From the NCBI GenBank assembly GCA_946061355.1, contig CAMGRE010000112.1:1-8222 (forward strand): a stretch of 8,222 nucleotides of DNA. Direction: 5' to 3'. Below are positions 1 to 7,458 of the stretch, in pieces. Position numbers and translations under genes: made by a program. The notes under the pieces were generated by a model, which worked only from the letters and a program-made list of their open reading frames with translations, was not told the origin of the DNA and did no database searches. This DNA comes from an uncultured bacterium (lineage in GTDB: Bacteria; Bacillota; Clostridia; Lachnospirales; Lachnospiraceae). The stretch's first letter is position 1, and the number at the start of each line of letters is the position of its first letter.

Positions 1-604
1 CTCCCTGTCCGCCGGAGAAAGCTGCTGCCGTGGAGCCGAAGTCGATACTCTGGTCGATTGACAGATCTGTTGCGGGATCAATGTTATTCTTTTTCAGGAT
101 GTACTCAAATACCATTTCCGGCATGCCTCCGGCTCTGCCGCCAAGCACATCCTTGCCTTTCAGCATATCCCATGTAAAATCAGAGACCGGCTTTCTGGAT
201 ACCAGGAAATTTCCGGCACGCTGCGTCAGCTGCGCAAAGTTGACGACAGGATCATCGGTGCCGCCGAGATACGTGTAGATGGATGCTTCCGATCCCATAA
301 AGCCAACATCTGCATCGCCGGAGAGCACGGCAGTCATCGTCTTATCTGCACCGAATCCTGTTACGAGCGTCACATCCAGACCTTCCTCCTCAAAATACCC
401 TTCCTCGATGGCAACATACATTGGCGCGTAGAAGATACTGTGGGCAACTTCGTTCAGTACGAGCGTTTCGCCGCCTTTTTTGGAAGCTGCATCGCTGCCT
501 GTCGCCTGACCGGCAGATCCGCAGCCTGCCAGTGACAGCGCGAGCAGGATGGAAGTTAATGTGAACGCTGTGAACTTTCTGCCCTTTTTTGTAAGCAATT
601 TCAT
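1..604 (-). CDS. ABC transporter substrate-binding lipoprotein, NMT1/THI5-like (partial, 3' end outside window)
   Basis: Predicted extracytoplasmic solute-binding lipoprotein that delivers a small ligand to an ABC importer. The first 201 codons are visible. The N-terminus has basic residues (K2, K6, K7, R9, K10), a hydrophobic stretch at about 11-26 and a lipobox L25-A26-G27-C28, so C28 should be lipidated. A Gly/Ser/Ala/Lys linker (29-46) follows. From about residue 48 the fold resembles the NMT1/THI5 (SsuA/TauA/ThiY) family: a strand, then FYAPMYVAIEEGYFEEEGL (58-76), then SGDADVGFMG. The start at 604 is supported by GGGAGGT (622-616 on this strand) 11 bases upstream and by the signal peptide beginning at once. 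It is divergent from the methyltransferase gene at 757. The permease and ATPase genes probably lie to the left, outside the window. Ligand unknown: aliphatic sulfonate, nitrate, thiamine precursor and other ligands are all possible for this family. Family call fairly sure; substrate not assignable. Confidence 0.85.
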   Translation of the reverse strand, partial: MKLLTKKGRKFTAFTLTSILLALSLAGCGSAGQATGSDAASKKGGETLVLNEVAHSIFYAPMYVAIEEGYFEEEGLDVTLVTGFGADKTMTAVLSGDADVGFMGSEASIYTYLGGTDDPVVNFAQLTQRAGNFLVSRKPVSDFTWDMLKGKDVLGGRAGGMPEMVFEYILKKNNIDPATDLSIDQSIDFGSTAAAFSGGQG

Positions 605-615
605 AATCGTAAGAT

Positions 616-622
616 ACCTCCC
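616..622 (-). promoter_or_regulatory. Ribosome binding site of the substrate-binding lipoprotein gene
   Basis: Read on the minus strand this is GGGAGGT, close to the anti-Shine-Dalgarno complement, 11 bases before the ATG at 604. It fixes the lipoprotein start ahead of the signal peptide. Confidence 0.7.
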
Positions 623-687
623 GATTCCATATGATGGATTATCTTATGCGTCCGGCATGTACGCGGTGCCAAGGCCGATGCGGAGGC

Positions 688-716
688 TTGCGTGGGACAC
701 GTCTATACTTTATACT
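688..716 (+). promoter_or_regulatory. Probable sigma-A-type promoter of the rRNA methyltransferase gene
   Basis: TTGCGT (688-693) and TATACT (711-716) are separated by 17 bases. The -10 matches consensus at 5 of 6 positions and the -35 at its TTG core. A second TATACT at 704-709 lacks a suitably placed -35. Transcription would begin near 723, giving a leader of about 35 bases before the ATG at 757. The position also argues against the upstream in-frame ATG at 631 as the real start. Confidence 0.7.
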
Positions 717-756
717 GATAAAAAAGCATGTCAAAGAATTGAGGATGGTTACAGAG

Positions 757-2181
757 ATGGACAGACAGATCAGGCTTCCGGAGGCATTTCAACAAAAAAT
801 GCAGAAGCTTCTGGGAGAAGAATATGAACTTTTTTGCAAAAGTTATGAGGAGGAGCGCGTTTATGGACTGCGGTACAATCCGCTAAAATGGACGGAAGAG
901 GAGTTTTTGCAAAAGGTTCCTTTTACACTGCAAAAGATTCCGTGGACGGCGGAAGGGTATTATTATGATGATGCGCAGAGGCCGGGGCAGCATCCGCTCC
1001 ACGAAGCGGGAGGGTATTACATTCAGGAGCCGAGCGCTATGGCGGTGGCGGATATCCTGAAGGTGTCACCCGGCGACAGGGTACTGGATCTGTGCGCTGC
1101 GCCCGGTGGGAAGAGTACACAGCTTGCAGGACATATGAGAGGGCAGGGGCTGCTCGTTTCCAATGAGATCCATCCTGCCAGGGCTAAGATTCTGTCCCAG
1201 AATATTGAGCGCATGGGGATCCGGAACTGTGTTGTGACTAACGAGACACCGGAACGGCTTGCAGCTTTTTTCCCTGAGTACTTCACGCATATTCTGGTGG
1301 ATGCCCCCTGCTCCGGAGAAGGGATGTTCCGCAAGGAGGAGGCTGCGCTTACGGAGTGGAGCCTCGAGAATGTGGAACGCTGTGCACAGAGGCAGCGTGA
1401 TATTCTGTATCAGGCTGCACTCATGCTGCAAAGAGGCGGAACACTCGTATATTCCACCTGTACGTTTGCGCCGGAGGAGAATGAGCAGAGCATCGCGGAG
1501 TTCCTGAAGACTCATCCGGATTTTTATATTGAGACCATTGAGAGCAAAAAGGGATTTTCCCAGGGAAGGCCTGAATGGGCGGGAGAAGAAAGAGAGGCGT
1601 CTCTTGCCGGGACGGTCAGGCTCTGGCCGCATGTGACTGCCGCACAGGGAGTGCCGGGAGAAGGGCATTTTGTTGCCAGACTGCGGCGGGAGGGTTCTCC
1701 GGATGACGGGGCGGTGCCGGATCAGGGAGGATCTGCTACAAAGAACAGGAAGACGCCCGGCATGACAGGGGCATTATCCAAAGGCCAGCTTGCGGACTGG
1801 GAGCAGTTTGCGGCAGAAAATCTGAAAATGAGGCCGCAGGGAATTCCCTGTCTGTTCGGCAGTACCCTGTATCTGATTCCGGAAGGTATGATCGATATGA
1901 GAGGAATGAAGGTGCTGCGGCCGGGGCTTTGCCTCGGGGAAAATAAGAAAGGGCGTTTTGAGCCGTCACATGCGCTTGCGCTGGCGCTTCATCCTGAGGA
2001 GGCGGTTCTGTGTCATGACCTTTCCGATCAGGAGGCGAAAGAGTATCTGAAAGGGACAGCTTTTCCGAGTTCTCTCGATAAAGGGTGGGTTCTGATGACA
2101 TACAAGGGCTGCTCACTGGGGTTTGCCAAATCTGCGGGCGGTATGCTAAAGAACCATTATCCCAAGGGACTGCGAAGATAG
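757..2181 (+). CDS. rsmF: RsmF-type rRNA cytosine-C5 methyltransferase (NOL1/NOP2/Sun family)
   Basis: Predicted S-adenosylmethionine-dependent RNA m5C methyltransferase acting in the cytoplasm on rRNA, 474 residues, close to the roughly 480 of E. coli RsmF. The N-terminal part (about 1-85) leads into GGYYIQEPSAM (85-95). SAM-binding motif I is VLDLCAAPGGKS (109-120). Motif IV is DAPCSGEG (182-189), where C185 is the release cysteine. Motif VI is STCTF (233-237), where C235 is the expected nucleophile. Both cysteines of the two-cysteine m5C mechanism are present. The region from about 310 matches the RsmF C-terminal layout, ending in a PUA-like domain with the terminal LKNHYPKG. I chose 757 because GAGG (741-744) lies 12 bases upstream and the protein then begins with the usual short LPEAF segment. 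The ATG at 745 has that GAGG touching it, and the ATG at 631 lies upstream of the promoter. Exact rRNA position is not deducible; E. coli RsmF makes m5C1407 in 16S rRNA. No terminator is seen downstream. Confidence 0.9.
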   Translation: MDRQIRLPEAFQQKMQKLLGEEYELFCKSYEEERVYGLRYNPLKWTEEEFLQKVPFTLQKIPWTAEGYYYDDAQRPGQHPLHEAGGYYIQEPSAMAVADILKVSPGDRVLDLCAAPGGKSTQLAGHMRGQGLLVSNEIHPARAKILSQNIERMGIRNCVVTNETPERLAAFFPEYFTHILVDAPCSGEGMFRKEEAALTEWSLENVERCAQRQRDILYQAALMLQRGGTLVYSTCTFAPEENEQSIAEFLKTHPDFYIETIESKKGFSQGRPEWAGEEREASLAGTVRLWPHVTAAQGVPGEGHFVARLRREGSPDDGAVPDQGGSATKNRKTPGMTGALSKGQLADWEQFAAENLKMRPQGIPCLFGSTLYLIPEGMIDMRGMKVLRPGLCLGENKKGRFEPSHALALALHPEEAVLCHDLSDQEAKEYLKGTAFPSSLDKGWVLMTYKGCSLGFAKSAGGMLKNHYPKGLRR

Positions 2182-2254
2182 GAACATAATAGGGTAGAGG
2201 GATTTTTGCCGATGGATTAAACTGGAACTATTTGGAAGAAAAGTGAAAAGTTCG

Positions 2255-2283
2255 TTGAATGATGGGAGAAAAATTGGTAAAAT
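2255..2283 (+). promoter_or_regulatory. Probable sigma-A-type promoter of the EAL/PcrA unit
   Basis: TTGAAT (2255-2260) and TAAAAT (2278-2283) are separated by exactly 17 bases and match consensus at 4 of 6 and 5 of 6 positions. The surrounding 163-base intergenic region (2182-2344) holds no reading frame of note and no recognisable riboswitch. A transcript from here would have a leader of about 55 bases and could cover both 2345-4447 and 4470-6986. Confidence 0.65.
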
Positions 2284-2344
2284 AGAATAAAGGGGTTGTT
2301 CTTTTTGTAACGGTGAGGTAAATAGCGAAAAGGGGATTACGCAT

Positions 2345-4447
2345 ATGGGAGAAAAGACCACAATATTGATAGTTGATGCCAAAAACGAAGATCGAAGTAT
2401 CCTGATGCAGATTGGGAAAAAGCATCCCGAGTATCGTTTTCTGGAAGCAGATACTGTGGGCAGGGCGTTGGATCTGCTGGAGTCGGAAAGAAAGCCGGAT
2501 CTGATCATGCTTGACATTGTCTCTCCGAATCTGGATGGACTTCGGCTGTTGAATTTCCTCAAAAAGAACGAACGGTTCCGCAGCGTGCCGGTGGTGGCGG
2601 GAACATTGCCCGGAGCTGCGGAGGTCAGCAGGAAAGCGGCCAAATTTGGTGTGGCGGATTTCCTGATGAAGCCATATGATGTTCCGAATGCCGAAGCGTG
2701 TATCGAAAAAGCGATACACAGTGGCGGAATGCAGGGGGAGAGAGACTCGCTCACAGGACTTTATACGGCAGAGTCATTTTATGCGGAGACAGCAAAGATG
2801 CTGCGGGAAAATGCAGGAAAGGAGTATACACTTCTCTTTTTTAATCTTGCCAATTTTGCACTTGTCAATGATCTCCAAGGCAGGGAGACCGGAGACAATA
2901 TTTTAAAGCAGATTGCCTCAACCATGGCGGCAGGTATGCATCACAAAGGTGTCTGCGGACGCGTTGCGGATGATCATTTTGTGTGTTGCATCGAGACGGA
3001 GCATCCGGGTGATGAACTGGGATTTTATGAATATATGGAATCGCGTGTGCGCAAACTGGCATGGCAGTTCCATTTCACGCTGGAGTGCGGCATTTATCCG
3101 ATCGATGATATCACGTTATCGGTTAAGGATATGTGTGACCGCGGTGAGTTTGCGCTCGGAGATGTCAAGGGGATCCACCTTGAGAAATATGCATATTACG
3201 ATAAAGGAACAGCGGAAAAGTATTATCATGAGCAAATGATGATTGCTGACCGCGAAAAGGCGCTTACAGAAGGGCAGTTCTATGTGGTGTTCCAACCGGT
3301 ATTTGATGCCGTGATCGAGAAGGTGGTAGGAGCTGAGGCTCTTGTGCGGTGGAGACACCCTGTCCTGGGTGTGATCTCACCCCAGAGATATGTGCCCTTG
3401 TTCGAAAAGGATGGATTCATCCATAAGCTGGATCTGTTTGTGTGGGAGGAAGCCTGCAAGGTTCTGGCGGATCTTAAGAGGAGAGGCGGAGCATTGCGTC
3501 CGATTTCGGTCAATGTATCGAGGATCGATCTGTACCATCCCGATCTTGCCGATTCGCTTGAGAGACTTCTGGCAAAGTATCAGATCGAAAAGAAATATCT
3601 CTTTCTTGAGATCACAGAGTCGGCTTATGTAGAGCAGCCGCAGGAGATGATCAACGTGGTTTCCGATTTGCGGAAACGGGGATTTAAGATCATGATGGAT
3701 GATTTCGGAAGCGGCTATTCCTCTCTGAATATGCTGAAGGATATGCCGGTAGATGTGCTTAAAATTGATATGAATTTTATGCAACAGCTCGAGTCCTCCA
3801 GGCGTGCGGGAAATATCGTGATCAGTATCATCCGTATGGCAAAGCTTCTGCATATCGATACCGTGGCAGAGGGTGTGGAAACAAAAGAACAGAAGGAGTT
3901 TCTTAAGAATATCGGCTGTGACGAGATACAGGGCTATTATTTTGCAAAGCCCATGCCTGCCGATGATTTCTGCAGCTTCATGATGAAGGAACCGAGGCAT
4001 CAGGAGGAGAGGACAGGCTATAAGAAAGGTGTCCTGGTTGTTGATGACGTGACGGTCATCAGGAAGTCACTGATCCAGGCATTGGGAGATGAATACACCT
4101 ATTATGAGGCGGCAAATGGGCAGCAGGCTCTCGATATTCTCAAGACTGAGGCAAGTCAGATCAGTATCATCATCACGGATGTCTTTATGCCGGTAATGGA
4201 TGGTTTTGAACTGATCGGAAAACTGCAGGAAAATCCGATCTACAGTCACATACCGATCATCGTTGTAACTGTCAGCGAAGAGCGGGAGAATGAGATCAAG
4301 GCACTCAAGCTCGGTGCAGTGGACGTGATCACCAAGCCGTATGATCCGGTCAGTGCAAAGCACAGAGTGAAGAATGTGCTCAAGATTGCGGAGGCTGAGC
4401 GGCTGCAGATGGAGATTAAACTCCTGAATGAAAAGAATATAAAATAG
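2345..4447 (+). CDS. REC-GGDEF(degenerate)-EAL-REC protein, predicted cyclic-di-GMP phosphodiesterase
   Basis: A 700-residue cytoplasmic signalling protein with no membrane segment. Receiver 1 (about 5-125) has D11, phospho-acceptor D57, T87 and K109, but the second acidic position after D11 is alanine. A GGDEF-like domain (about 130-290) keeps the DSLTGLY start (134-140), but the signature is ADDHF (208-212), the first metal aspartate is N167, and no RxxD inhibitory site sits before the signature, so cyclase activity is unlikely. The EAL domain (about 305-555) looks complete: E331-A-L, N390, E422, D452-D453 in DDFGSGYSS, K473, E509 and Q529, the set needed to hydrolyse c-di-GMP to pGpG. Receiver 2 (about 562-680) has D567/D568, phospho-acceptor D612, T642 and K664, all canonical. 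A charged helix (about 680-700) ends the protein. The start at 2345 follows AGGGG (2331-2335) by 9 bases. No histidine kinase is nearby, so the input is unknown. Domain calls are firm; activity and regulation are inferred. Confidence 0.9.
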   Translation: MGEKTTILIVDAKNEDRSILMQIGKKHPEYRFLEADTVGRALDLLESERKPDLIMLDIVSPNLDGLRLLNFLKKNERFRSVPVVAGTLPGAAEVSRKAAKFGVADFLMKPYDVPNAEACIEKAIHSGGMQGERDSLTGLYTAESFYAETAKMLRENAGKEYTLLFFNLANFALVNDLQGRETGDNILKQIASTMAAGMHHKGVCGRVADDHFVCCIETEHPGDELGFYEYMESRVRKLAWQFHFTLECGIYPIDDITLSVKDMCDRGEFALGDVKGIHLEKYAYYDKGTAEKYYHEQMMIADREKALTEGQFYVVFQPVFDAVIEKVVGAEALVRWRHPVLGVISPQRYVPLFEKDGFIHKLDLFVWEEACKVLADLKRRGGALRPISVNVSRIDLYHPDLADSLERLLAKYQIEKKYLFLEITESAYVEQPQEMINVVSDLRKRGFKIMMDDFGSGYSSLNMLKDMPVDVLKIDMNFMQQLESSRRAGNIVISIIRMAKLLHIDTVAEGVETKEQKEFLKNIGCDEIQGYYFAKPMPADDFCSFMMKEPRHQEERTGYKKGVLVVDDVTVIRKSLIQALGDEYTYYEAANGQQALDILKTEASQISIIITDVFMPVMDGFELIGKLQENPIYSHIPIIVVTVSEERENEIKALKLGAVDVITKPYDPVSAKHRVKNVLKIAEAERLQMEIKLLNEKNIK

Positions 4448-4469
4448 AAATGGATAATGAGAAAGTATT

Positions 4470-6986
4470 ATGAGTATATATGATACCCTGAATGAACAGC
4501 AGAAGAAGGCAGTATATCAGACAGAAGGGCCTGTTCTGATCCTGGCGGGCGCCGGTTCCGGCAAGACGAGGGTGCTGACACACCGCATTGCCTACCTGAT
4601 CGATCGATGCGGTGTACAGCCCTGGAATATTCTGGCAATCACGTTTACAAATAAGGCTGCCGGAGAAATGAGAGAGAGGGTAGACAATCTGGTCGGGTTT
4701 GGGTCGGAACAGATCTGGGTATCCACCTTTCACGCCATGTGCGTCCGGATTCTCAGACGCTATATTGACAGGCTCGGGTATGACAATCATTTCACCATCT
4801 ATGACACGGATGATCAGAAGACTGTGATGAAGGATATTTGTAAGCGGCTTCAGATCGATACCAAAATGTTGAAGGAGAGGGCAATTCTCAGTGCGATCTC
4901 CTCAGCGAAGAATGAATGTGTTTCACCGCTTGAGTATGAGAGTACTGCATTTGATTTCACGGCGCGCAGGATTGCAGAGGCGTATAAAGAGTACCAGCGC
5001 GTACTGAAAAAGAATAATGCTCTGGATTTTGACGATCTGCTGTTAAAGACAGTGGAATTATTCAAATCATGTCAGGATGTACTGGAATCGTATCAGCAGC
5101 GTTTTCAGTATATCATGGTGGATGAGTATCAGGATACAAATACCGTACAGTTTGAACTGATTCATTTGCTGGCGGGGCGCAGCCGGAACCTGTGTGTGGT
5201 TGGTGATGACGACCAGTCGATCTACAAATTCCGCGGGGCAAATATCCGCAATATTCTTGATTTTGAGAAAGTATATCCTGACGCTTGTGTCATAAAATTA
5301 GAGCAGAATTACCGCTCCACACAGAATGTGCTGGATGCGGCGAACAGTGTGATCCGAAACAATGTCAGCAGGAAGGAAAAGGCCCTGTGGACGGACAAAG
5401 GAGCAGGCAGTCCGCTGCATTTCCATCAGTTTGATACCGCATATGATGAGGCGGAGTATATCGCGGATGATATCAGACGCAAGAAGCGGGATGGTGTGAC
5501 TGACTATGGGCAGTGTGCCGTATTGTTCCGGACCAATGCGCAGGCGCGTCTTGTCGAGGAACGATTTGTGGTGTCCGGCATTCCCTATGATGTTGTTGGC
5601 GGCGTGAATTTCTATGCGAGGCGCGAGATCAAAGACATTCTTGCTTATCTGAAGACGATAGATAACGGCAGCGATGATATTGCGGTTAAGAGGATTATCA
5701 ACATTCCCAAGAGGGGAATCGGCGCGACGACGATTGCCAGAGTCCAGGAGTATGCCGACGGACGACAGATCAGTTTTTACGATGCGCTCAGAGAGGCTGA
5801 TCAGATCATGACCATCGGCAAGAGCGGCGCAAAGCTGAAGCCTTTTGTTCTGATGATACAATCATTCCGCGGAAAGCAGGAATATTTGGGACTGACGGAA
5901 CTGATTCAGGATGTGATCGATACGACAGGCTATGTCGAACTTCTGAAAGAATCGGACGAAGACGATGCTGAGGATCGTATCGAGCATATCGAGGAGTTTA
6001 TCAATAAGGCGGTTGCCTTTGAGGAGAGTCATGATGAGCCGACACTCAGTGATTTCCTGGAGGAAGTGGCGTTGGTTGCCGATATTGACGGGGTGTCGGA
6101 GGATGATAACAAAGTACTGCTGATGACACTGCACAGTGCAAAGGGACTGGAATTTCCGCATGTGTATATGGCGGGAATGGAGGACGGCGTATTCCCGAGT
6201 TATATGACGATCACGGCAGACGATCCGGATGAGATTGAGGAGGAGAGACGTCTTGCTTATGTGGGGATCACGAGAGCCAAAGATGATCTGACGTTGACGT
6301 GTGCCAGAGCCCGCATGGTGCACGGTGAGACACAGTATAATCCGGTGAGCCGGTTCTTAAAAGAGATCCCGGCGGAACTGATGGATCATAAATTGCCCGA
6401 GACAAGACGCAGGGATCAGGTGGAATACCGTGAAGATTCCTACGAGAGAAGCCGTTTTAAATCCAAACCGTTTGCCGGCAGTGAGGATTATGGCAGCATT
6501 GGCAGCAGTGGAAACGGCGGCGGATTCGGAAGCCGGGAAGGCGCGGGATTCGGCGGAGGCAGAAGCTTTGGCGGCAGTGACCGTTTGGCAGGGACAAGTG
6601 GCAGTGGTCGCAGTGCAGGCTCCGGCGTGAAAAGAATGGATTCGGTTTCTACACTTGGCAGCGGCATCGGTGCGACGAGACCGGCACAGGATCCCAGATG
6701 GAAGCCGAGAGCGGTGTCAGCGCCTAAGCGCACGGCGGAGGAGAACCGACCGTATTTCACCAAAAACGCAGCGGCTAAGGAAACGCTTGCCGGAATACAG
6801 AAGGGCGCTTCCATCGGCGGTAAGCCGGATTATGAGGTGTCGGACAGAGTGCGTCATATCAAGTACGGTGAGGGAACCGTGACAAAGCTGGAAGAGGGAC
6901 CGCGTGATTATCAGGTGACAGTCGATTTTGACACCGCGGGAACTAAGGTCATGTATGCCGGCTTTGCCAAGTTAAAGAAAGTGTAG
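4470..6986 (+). CDS. pcrA: ATP-dependent DNA helicase PcrA (UvrD/Rep superfamily 1A)
   Basis: 3'-5' DNA helicase of nucleotide excision repair, rolling-circle replication and recombination-intermediate removal. All superfamily 1A motifs are visible: Q motif LNEQQKKAV (7-15), Walker A AGAGSGKT with K32, motif Ia ITFTNKAAGEM, motif II DEYQD (218-222), motif III GDDDQSIYKFRGA (from 245), motif IV LEQNYRST, motif V LHSAKGLEFPHV and motif VI YVGITRAKDD with R602. The C-terminal Tudor-like domain (about 788-838; VSDRVRHIKYGEGTV) is the PcrA/UvrD element that contacts RNA polymerase in other bacteria. At 838 residues it is about 100 longer than B. subtilis PcrA (739), and the extra length sits mostly in a low-complexity linker (about 665-740). 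The start lies 22 bases after the previous stop, with only a weak GAGAAAG (4459-4465) as ribosome binding site, suggesting co-transcription and perhaps translational coupling. No intrinsic terminator is seen after 6986. Identification is very secure. Confidence 0.98.
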   Translation: MSIYDTLNEQQKKAVYQTEGPVLILAGAGSGKTRVLTHRIAYLIDRCGVQPWNILAITFTNKAAGEMRERVDNLVGFGSEQIWVSTFHAMCVRILRRYIDRLGYDNHFTIYDTDDQKTVMKDICKRLQIDTKMLKERAILSAISSAKNECVSPLEYESTAFDFTARRIAEAYKEYQRVLKKNNALDFDDLLLKTVELFKSCQDVLESYQQRFQYIMVDEYQDTNTVQFELIHLLAGRSRNLCVVGDDDQSIYKFRGANIRNILDFEKVYPDACVIKLEQNYRSTQNVLDAANSVIRNNVSRKEKALWTDKGAGSPLHFHQFDTAYDEAEYIADDIRRKKRDGVTDYGQCAVLFRTNAQARLVEERFVVSGIPYDVVGGVNFYARREIKDILAYLKTIDNGSDDIAVKRIINIPKRGIGATTIARVQEYADGRQISFYDALREADQIMTIGKSGAKLKPFVLMIQSFRGKQEYLGLTELIQDVIDTTGYVELLKESDEDDAEDRIEHIEEFINKAVAFEESHDEPTLSDFLEEVALVADIDGVSEDDNKVLLMTLHSAKGLEFPHVYMAGMEDGVFPSYMTITADDPDEIEEERRLAYVGITRAKDDLTLTCARARMVHGETQYNPVSRFLKEIPAELMDHKLPETRRRDQVEYREDSYERSRFKSKPFAGSEDYGSIGSSGNGGGFGSREGAGFGGGRSFGGSDRLAGTSGSGRSAGSGVKRMDSVSTLGSGIGATRPAQDPRWKPRAVSAPKRTAEENRPYFTKNAAAKETLAGIQKGASIGGKPDYEVSDRVRHIKYGEGTVTKLEEGPRDYQVTVDFDTAGTKVMYAGFAKLKKV
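6477..6626 (+). other. Gly/Ser-rich low-complexity linker inside PcrA (residues 670-719)
   Basis: In these 50 residues I count 20 glycines and 11 serines, with four spaced arginines (689, 698, 705, 714) and three Phe-Gly dipeptides (686, 694, 700). It joins the helicase core to the Tudor-like domain and is expected to be disordered. Codons vary, so it does not look like a recent microsatellite expansion. Confidence 0.9.
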
Positions 6987-7034
6987 CAGTTTTTGGATTT
7001 TATAGAAATTTTCATAGTAAAAATGACAGAAAAG

Positions 7035-7043
7035 TGGTATAGT
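7035..7043 (+). promoter_or_regulatory. Possible extended -10 promoter of the small acidic membrane protein gene
   Basis: TGGTATAGT fits an extended -10 element (TGnTATAAT). The region 15-23 bases upstream has no good -35 match, which is tolerated for extended -10 promoters. Transcription would begin near 7050, about 70 bases before the ATG at 7118. Confidence 0.5.
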
Positions 7044-7099
7044 AATATCAGACGGCATAAAGATTGGCTGTTATGGTAAATATTTGTATTGATTTTAAC

Positions 7100-7112
7100 A
7101 GGAGAAAGGTGG
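7100..7112 (+). promoter_or_regulatory. Ribosome binding site deciding the start at 7118
   Basis: AGGAG (7100-7104) is followed by AGGTGG (7107-7112), which lies 5 bases before the ATG at 7118. The in-frame ATG at 7064 has no such site, so the shorter protein is preferred. Confidence 0.75.
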
Positions 7113-7117
7113 TTTCT

Positions 7118-7426
7118 ATGAATAGATGGGATGAGGTACTTAATGTAAAAAAACTGCAGGAGCTGCTTGGCAAGAAAGAGGAAGAAGAGAAGAAGAGTTC
7201 TCCGGTCTGCCTGATCCTTGGAGTGGTGCTTGTAGTTGCAGTGGTCGCAGCGATCGCATATGCGGCATACCGTTATTTTACTCCGGATTATCTGGAAGAT
7301 TTTGAAGATGATTTCGAGGATGATTTTGATGATGATTTCTTCGATGACGAGGAGGAGAGCAGCGCTTCCGATCAGGAGGAAGAGCAGGCTGACGAGAGTG
7401 GATCTGAGGAGAAGCCTGAGGAGTAA
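7118..7426 (+). CDS. Small single-pass membrane protein with a highly acidic C-terminal tail, unknown function
   Basis: 102 residues; family not recognised. An amphipathic, highly charged N-terminal segment (1-28; LNVKKLQELLGKKEEEEKK within 8-26) precedes one strongly hydrophobic segment (about 30-50) rich in Val, Ala, Leu and Ile. The tail (57-102) has 27 Asp or Glu out of 46 residues and one Lys. Within it a four-residue phenylalanine-spaced acidic pattern repeats (EDF, EDDF, EDDF, DDDF, then FDDEE; residues 60-79). There is no lipobox or signal-peptidase site. Lysines before the hydrophobic segment favour the N-terminus inside and the acidic tail outside, but the acidic tail complicates the positive-inside rule. 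The gene stands alone between an extended -10 promoter and an intrinsic terminator. Strong start site, codon-preserved pattern and a clear membrane segment support it as a real gene. Cation binding or an envelope-related role is possible but only a guess. Confidence 0.7.
   Translation: MNRWDEVLNVKKLQELLGKKEEEEKKSSPVCLILGVVLVVAVVAAIAYAAYRYFTPDYLEDFEDDFEDDFDDDFFDDEEESSASDQEEEQADESGSEEKPEE
7295..7339 (+). repeat. Degenerate 12-base tandem repeat encoding the (E/D)DDF pattern
   Basis: About four units, the first shortened by a codon, each encoding two or three acidic residues and a phenylalanine. Units differ at third positions (GAA/GAG, TTT/TTC), so the amino acid pattern is kept better than the DNA. 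Confidence 0.7.
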
Positions 7427-7458
7427 AAGGATTTCGGCGCAGTTTCTTTTTGCGGGAT

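Noticed and set aside
641..672. Minus-strand promoter TTGGCA (672-667) with TAAGAT (646-641) for the lipoprotein gene
   Set aside because: The -35 is attractive but the spacing is 20 bases and the -10 is poor; other pairings are worse, so no promoter is assigned.
631..756. In-frame extension of the RsmF-type protein by 42 residues, including a small cysteine cluster
   Set aside because: It begins upstream of the good promoter at 688-716, has no ribosome binding site, and the family normally begins close to the LPEAF segment just after 757.
2182..2344. Possible c-di-GMP riboswitch or terminator before the EAL gene
   Set aside because: The region is too short and lacks the conserved GEMM cores; the only pairing seen (GAACT with AGTTC, loop near 20) is too weak to be a terminator.
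2262..2355. Repeat of ATGGGAGAAAA at 2262 and 2345, suggesting a leader peptide or duplicated start
   Set aside because: Only 11 bases match; the first copy opens an 8-codon frame lacking a good ribosome binding site, so chance similarity is more likely.
2146..2754. Long minus-strand open frames opposite the coding regions (also at 1066-1668, 3377-4000, 5298-5861)
   Set aside because: They lie opposite clearly conserved proteins, have no family signature or ribosome binding site, and read as low-quality shadow sequence.
6987..7034. Terminator after pcrA from the A/T-rich near-palindrome around 7000-7020
   Set aside because: The pairing is A/T only with no proper loop or T-run; it would not form a stable terminator.
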